From contig CM037843.1 of the NCBI GenBank assembly GCA_021234535.1, positions 17,329,911-17,393,910 of the forward strand: 64,000 nucleotides of DNA. Direction: 5' to 3'. A program made the translations under genes and the position numbers. Under the pieces are notes generated by a model. The model searched no databases. It had not been told where the DNA came from and saw nothing but the letters and a program-made list of their open reading frames with translations. Position 1 is the first letter of the stretch; each line of letters begins with the position of its first letter. This DNA comes from Stichopus chloronotus (Eukaryota > Echinodermata > Holothuroidea > Aspidochirotida > Stichopodidae). Shown in pieces: positions 61,397-64,000 of the stretch.

Positions 61397-61760
61397 GCCA
61401 ATGGGACGTATACTAGTACTGAATATTCAGTTAACAACTCAGGATCACTGCCGCCGCAGGCAAGGTTGTGTTAAGTTCGTAGGTTATTTGTAGATGCAGT
61501 GTTTCCTTTCACCAAATCCTACAATTCCCGATACCTACCAAGGAGCGACGTCTTGAGTAGTATGGTTCTGATACACTAGTGAGACCTGTACTGTTGCATA
61601 TTCGTGATGTAGGCAGTTATAGTAAGAACCGTTCATTTTCCAGTATGATTTTTGTTTTTTACTGTTTTTATGCCAATCCCATTGCTTTTCCAAGTAGTCA
61701 CTGTCATTTTCCTTCATTGAAATACATAGTCCGTTCATGTACAACCTTGTGTGTACATTT
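61397..61760. repeat. Dispersed repeat family R2, copy 2
   Basis: Same word order as 21785-22100: GCCAATGGGACGTATACTAG, ACTGAATATTCAGTTAAC, ACGTCTTGAGTAGTATG, CTGTACTGTTGCATATTCGT, ATGTAGGCAGTTATAGTAAG, AACCGTTCATTTTC and TCATGTACAACCTTG. Confidence 0.65.
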
Positions 61761-62149
61761 AAAAATAAAAAAAAAGTTAAGATCAAACATAATCTTATCT
61801 TTTTGGTTTTTCAGTACACACACAATCACTTTAAGTCCTCATATGGTCAATAAAGTCCAAAGACCTGACATAAGGCTCTAGTTGATGTCAAGAGAAAACT
61901 GATCCACTCACAAGACACAGGCAGGGCCCTCGTGGATGTCTAGGAAAAACTAATCATATTATTTGTCTCTAGTTTCCTCTTGGTTCTCCTCTCTAGGTTT
62001 TCTCAAGTGGAATACGGTTCTCATCCACACTAATGTTGAACAAGGATAATAAGTTTGATGTGCAAACAAGCTTCCAAAGTTTTTTCTTTTCAGATCCCCA
62101 AATCATACCTCTTCTCTTACTTGCCTTTTCAGATTCCATTTTACTACTG
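61761..62149. other. Non-coding stretch without recognised gene
   Basis: Shows a short imperfect direct repeat (TTGATGTCAAGAGAAAACTG and TGGATGTCTAGGAAAAACTA, near 61883 and 61934) and nothing else recognised. Confidence 0.5.
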
Positions 62150-62310
62150 TTTGTCACCCTATCCCCATCAATAGCAAACCAAATGCCAGTTGAGCGTGTT
62201 TTCGTCTTTGGTAGTACATGTGACCTTTACAACATTCATCCAAAGTTATGCGACAGATTTCTGAATGCTATTCTGATTAAACTGCTGCATTTAGAGGATA
62301 TTCTGGGATC
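62150..62310 (+). pseudogene. Decayed hAT transposase C-terminal (dimerisation) fragment
   Basis: One frame reads LSPSIANQMPVERVF and ends KLCDRFLNAILIKLLHLE. The pattern of a P/S-rich turn, xSERVF-like core, variable gap, then L..R.L..A..FLK-like helix is that of the hAT dimerisation domain; here PVERVF and FLNAILIKL fill those slots. The upstream part of the frame is T-rich and does not look like transposase, and no DDE or zinc-finger parts were found nearby. Identification is by motif impression only. Confidence 0.4.
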
Positions 62311-63974
62311 AAAGTATCTCTCATCATGGCGCTGTTAAAGAGCTTTGTAATATATGCACATCGGGTGTTTCCCCCATGACTTGATTGAGATGCCAAGAAT
62401 TTTCTGTTTTTTGTTCAATTAGTGGTAGACTGCACCTTTAGAATTTGCCTGTTGGTAATCTTATTTTAAACTAACCCTAAATTTGATTGTTGTAAGCTCT
62501 TGAAGGTCAGGTTAATAATTACAGCTATTGTTTTTAACACTTCCTGTCGTCATCCCTTGACACCAAGTTCTCACCGGCAGCCACACAGGCCCGACCTCAT
62601 GCCTCATTGTACCTCGTCGTCATCGTCATCATCTCAATCCTATGAGCCTCCCTACATCCCCAGTGATAATAGGTTGGATAGAGTTTCCCTCTCTGGTTTA
62701 CCCAGAGATCGAAGAATAATAATTCACTAATATCCTAATTTGTGGGGGAGAGTCTCTTCACAGGGATTTTGTGTAAGGTATCAGACTAGGCCTGGGTAAC
62801 CGATACCACTCTCCAACTGGCATCCATGGATTATGGTTGAGAGACGTGAACTTTCTACCAAGGGCTTGGTGTCCCGCCCTAGTTCTGTCACTCCTAACCT
62901 ACATAGCAGGATGGTTTTTACTGTTAAATTGGGCTCATGCTCTGGTTTCACCAATGATCCCCATGCTTTTATCAATACCGACCTCCTTTCGCCTGTTTGA
63001 AGACCCAGTTAAACTATCAATGCTCTAATTTTGAGTCCCTTGTTCTACTTTTCTTTTATATCCAAATAAATTTCATACCATAGTGGTCAAACTTCTTTTC
63101 CCCGACAAATGTTTACTTTATGTGACCAGCCAACTCATTATAGGGAATCGAGACTAACTTCGTTTTCTCTCGTTTTACCCCTTTCACTTCGTCTCCCTTT
63201 TTTTCCTCTTCCTTATCTTTTCTTCCTTATCGTGTCTGTATGTGTGTATGTGTGTTTACCAATCAAAGAATAGAAACTGAAAGCCAGTGATACTCGGAAA
63301 AAGAAGTAGGAAGGAATTGACTGTTCCAATTATGATCAATAGAAATAGGCCAATTGAATTTTTTTTTTTAAGAAAAAAGTCATACCTATTTTTTTTTCTC
63401 ATTGTTATACTTCCTTATCACTTGGAAGCCATCAATTACTCAAATTTTCATTTAATTTTGTTTTTTCATTTTTCTCTTTAATATTCATGAAATTGACTAA
63501 AGTGTGTCAACTGTAAAAGATACTCTCATATGATTCAGTAAAAATTGTTTCGTGAAATATTATCAAAATATATCGTGTGTAGAAAAAAAAGGTGGAAGAA
63601 ACGAAATTAGAAATGATTGGGAAACGATGATGTGATTATATTTTCCTTGTGATGAAATTTGTGTTAGACGATCTAAAGTTGAGGACAGTTTAACAATGGG
63701 TCCATAGTGTGTGGAAAAAAATTCCCAAATTAGATATGAACAGTCCTTCAGTATTTAAGTATGTATGATAAACCTGTGTTGGAAATTTGGTTTTTTTTTT
63801 TGTCGGAATCTAAATCAAGGGGGACTTTTCTCTCATTTTCTTAAAAGTTGTGAAATGGAATACGTGATAACCGTGACGTGTTATGCATTTCAACATTAGA
63901 CAGGTGTAGGCAGCAAAGCAGTAGTCATATAATATATGTACTACATTATAACCATCTTGCCTCCTTACTATCAG
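62311..63974. other. Non-coding stretch before the window end
   Basis: Holds a Ser-rich open segment (62545-62730) of uncertain meaning and a pyrimidine-rich tract (63160-63235). No conserved exon recognised until a possible acceptor at 63974. Confidence 0.45.
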
Positions 63975-64000
63975 TGCGCTCTGAGCGGCTTTGCGGAACT
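63975..64000 (+). CDS. PPP1R21: Possible start of the next PPP1R21 exon, cut by the window end
   Basis: A good acceptor (CTTGCCTCCTTACTATCAG) is followed in the required phase 0 by TGC GCT CTG AGC, reading CALSGFAE before the sequence stops. The human protein continues CRALSKRLALAE at this point, so C, ALS and AE agree if one or more residues differ. Eight codons are too few to be sure. If true, the intron is 46,415 bp. Confidence 0.3.

Overview
The window looks like a piece of an animal nuclear genome. It is AT-rich, with short exons bounded by GT/AG splice sites, introns of 0.6 to at least 6 kb, many homopolymer runs and microsatellites, and scattered decayed DNA transposons. There are no bacterial operons, no rRNA or intact tRNA genes and no CRISPR array. 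A diverged repeat with the words GATATCTCAAGAA and GGTCAAAGGTCATTTGAGGT suggests a marine invertebrate deuterostome, possibly an echinoderm or hemichordate. That assignment is inference from memory of such repeats.

Region 1 (1 to about 17.6 kb) holds the one gene I recognise with confidence: the middle and C-terminal part of PPP1R21 (KLRAQ1/CCDC128, known in mammals as FERRY complex subunit Fy-2), on the + strand. Eight exons (59-160, 1831-1919, 3254-3483, 4120-4247, 7872-8033, 9339-9533, 11642-11785, 17407-17559) join without a frame break into 401 codons. They are collinear with the vertebrate protein. The N-terminal KLRAQ part must lie before the window. The conserved C-terminal tail with the TTKRSYEDQ motif is not seen by 17.6 kb. 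The introns carry a diverged tandem array (about 360-1120), a probable non-autonomous hAT-like element with internal repeats (about 5019-7288), a CpG-dense patch, a MITE-like element and a tRNA-derived SINE head.

Region 2 (17.56-64 kb) has no recognisable conserved exon until a possible acceptor and a few codons at the last 26 bases. If that is the next PPP1R21 exon, the intron is 46.4 kb. The region is rich in old repeats: a 318-bp MITE with 16-bp terminal inverted repeats, a ~330-bp family present three times, a ~350-bp family present twice, an imperfect ~380-bp tandem duplication, more copies of the GATATCTCAAGAA repeat, a decayed hAT transposase C-terminus near 62.2 kb, and several perfect hairpins. 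One short minus-strand open segment at 48.1-48.2 kb reads like a terminal coding exon of an unknown gene.

I found no unusual new biological system. The most useful leads are the very long candidate intron, the composite hAT-like element inside intron 4, the repeat families and the unidentified minus-strand exon candidate.
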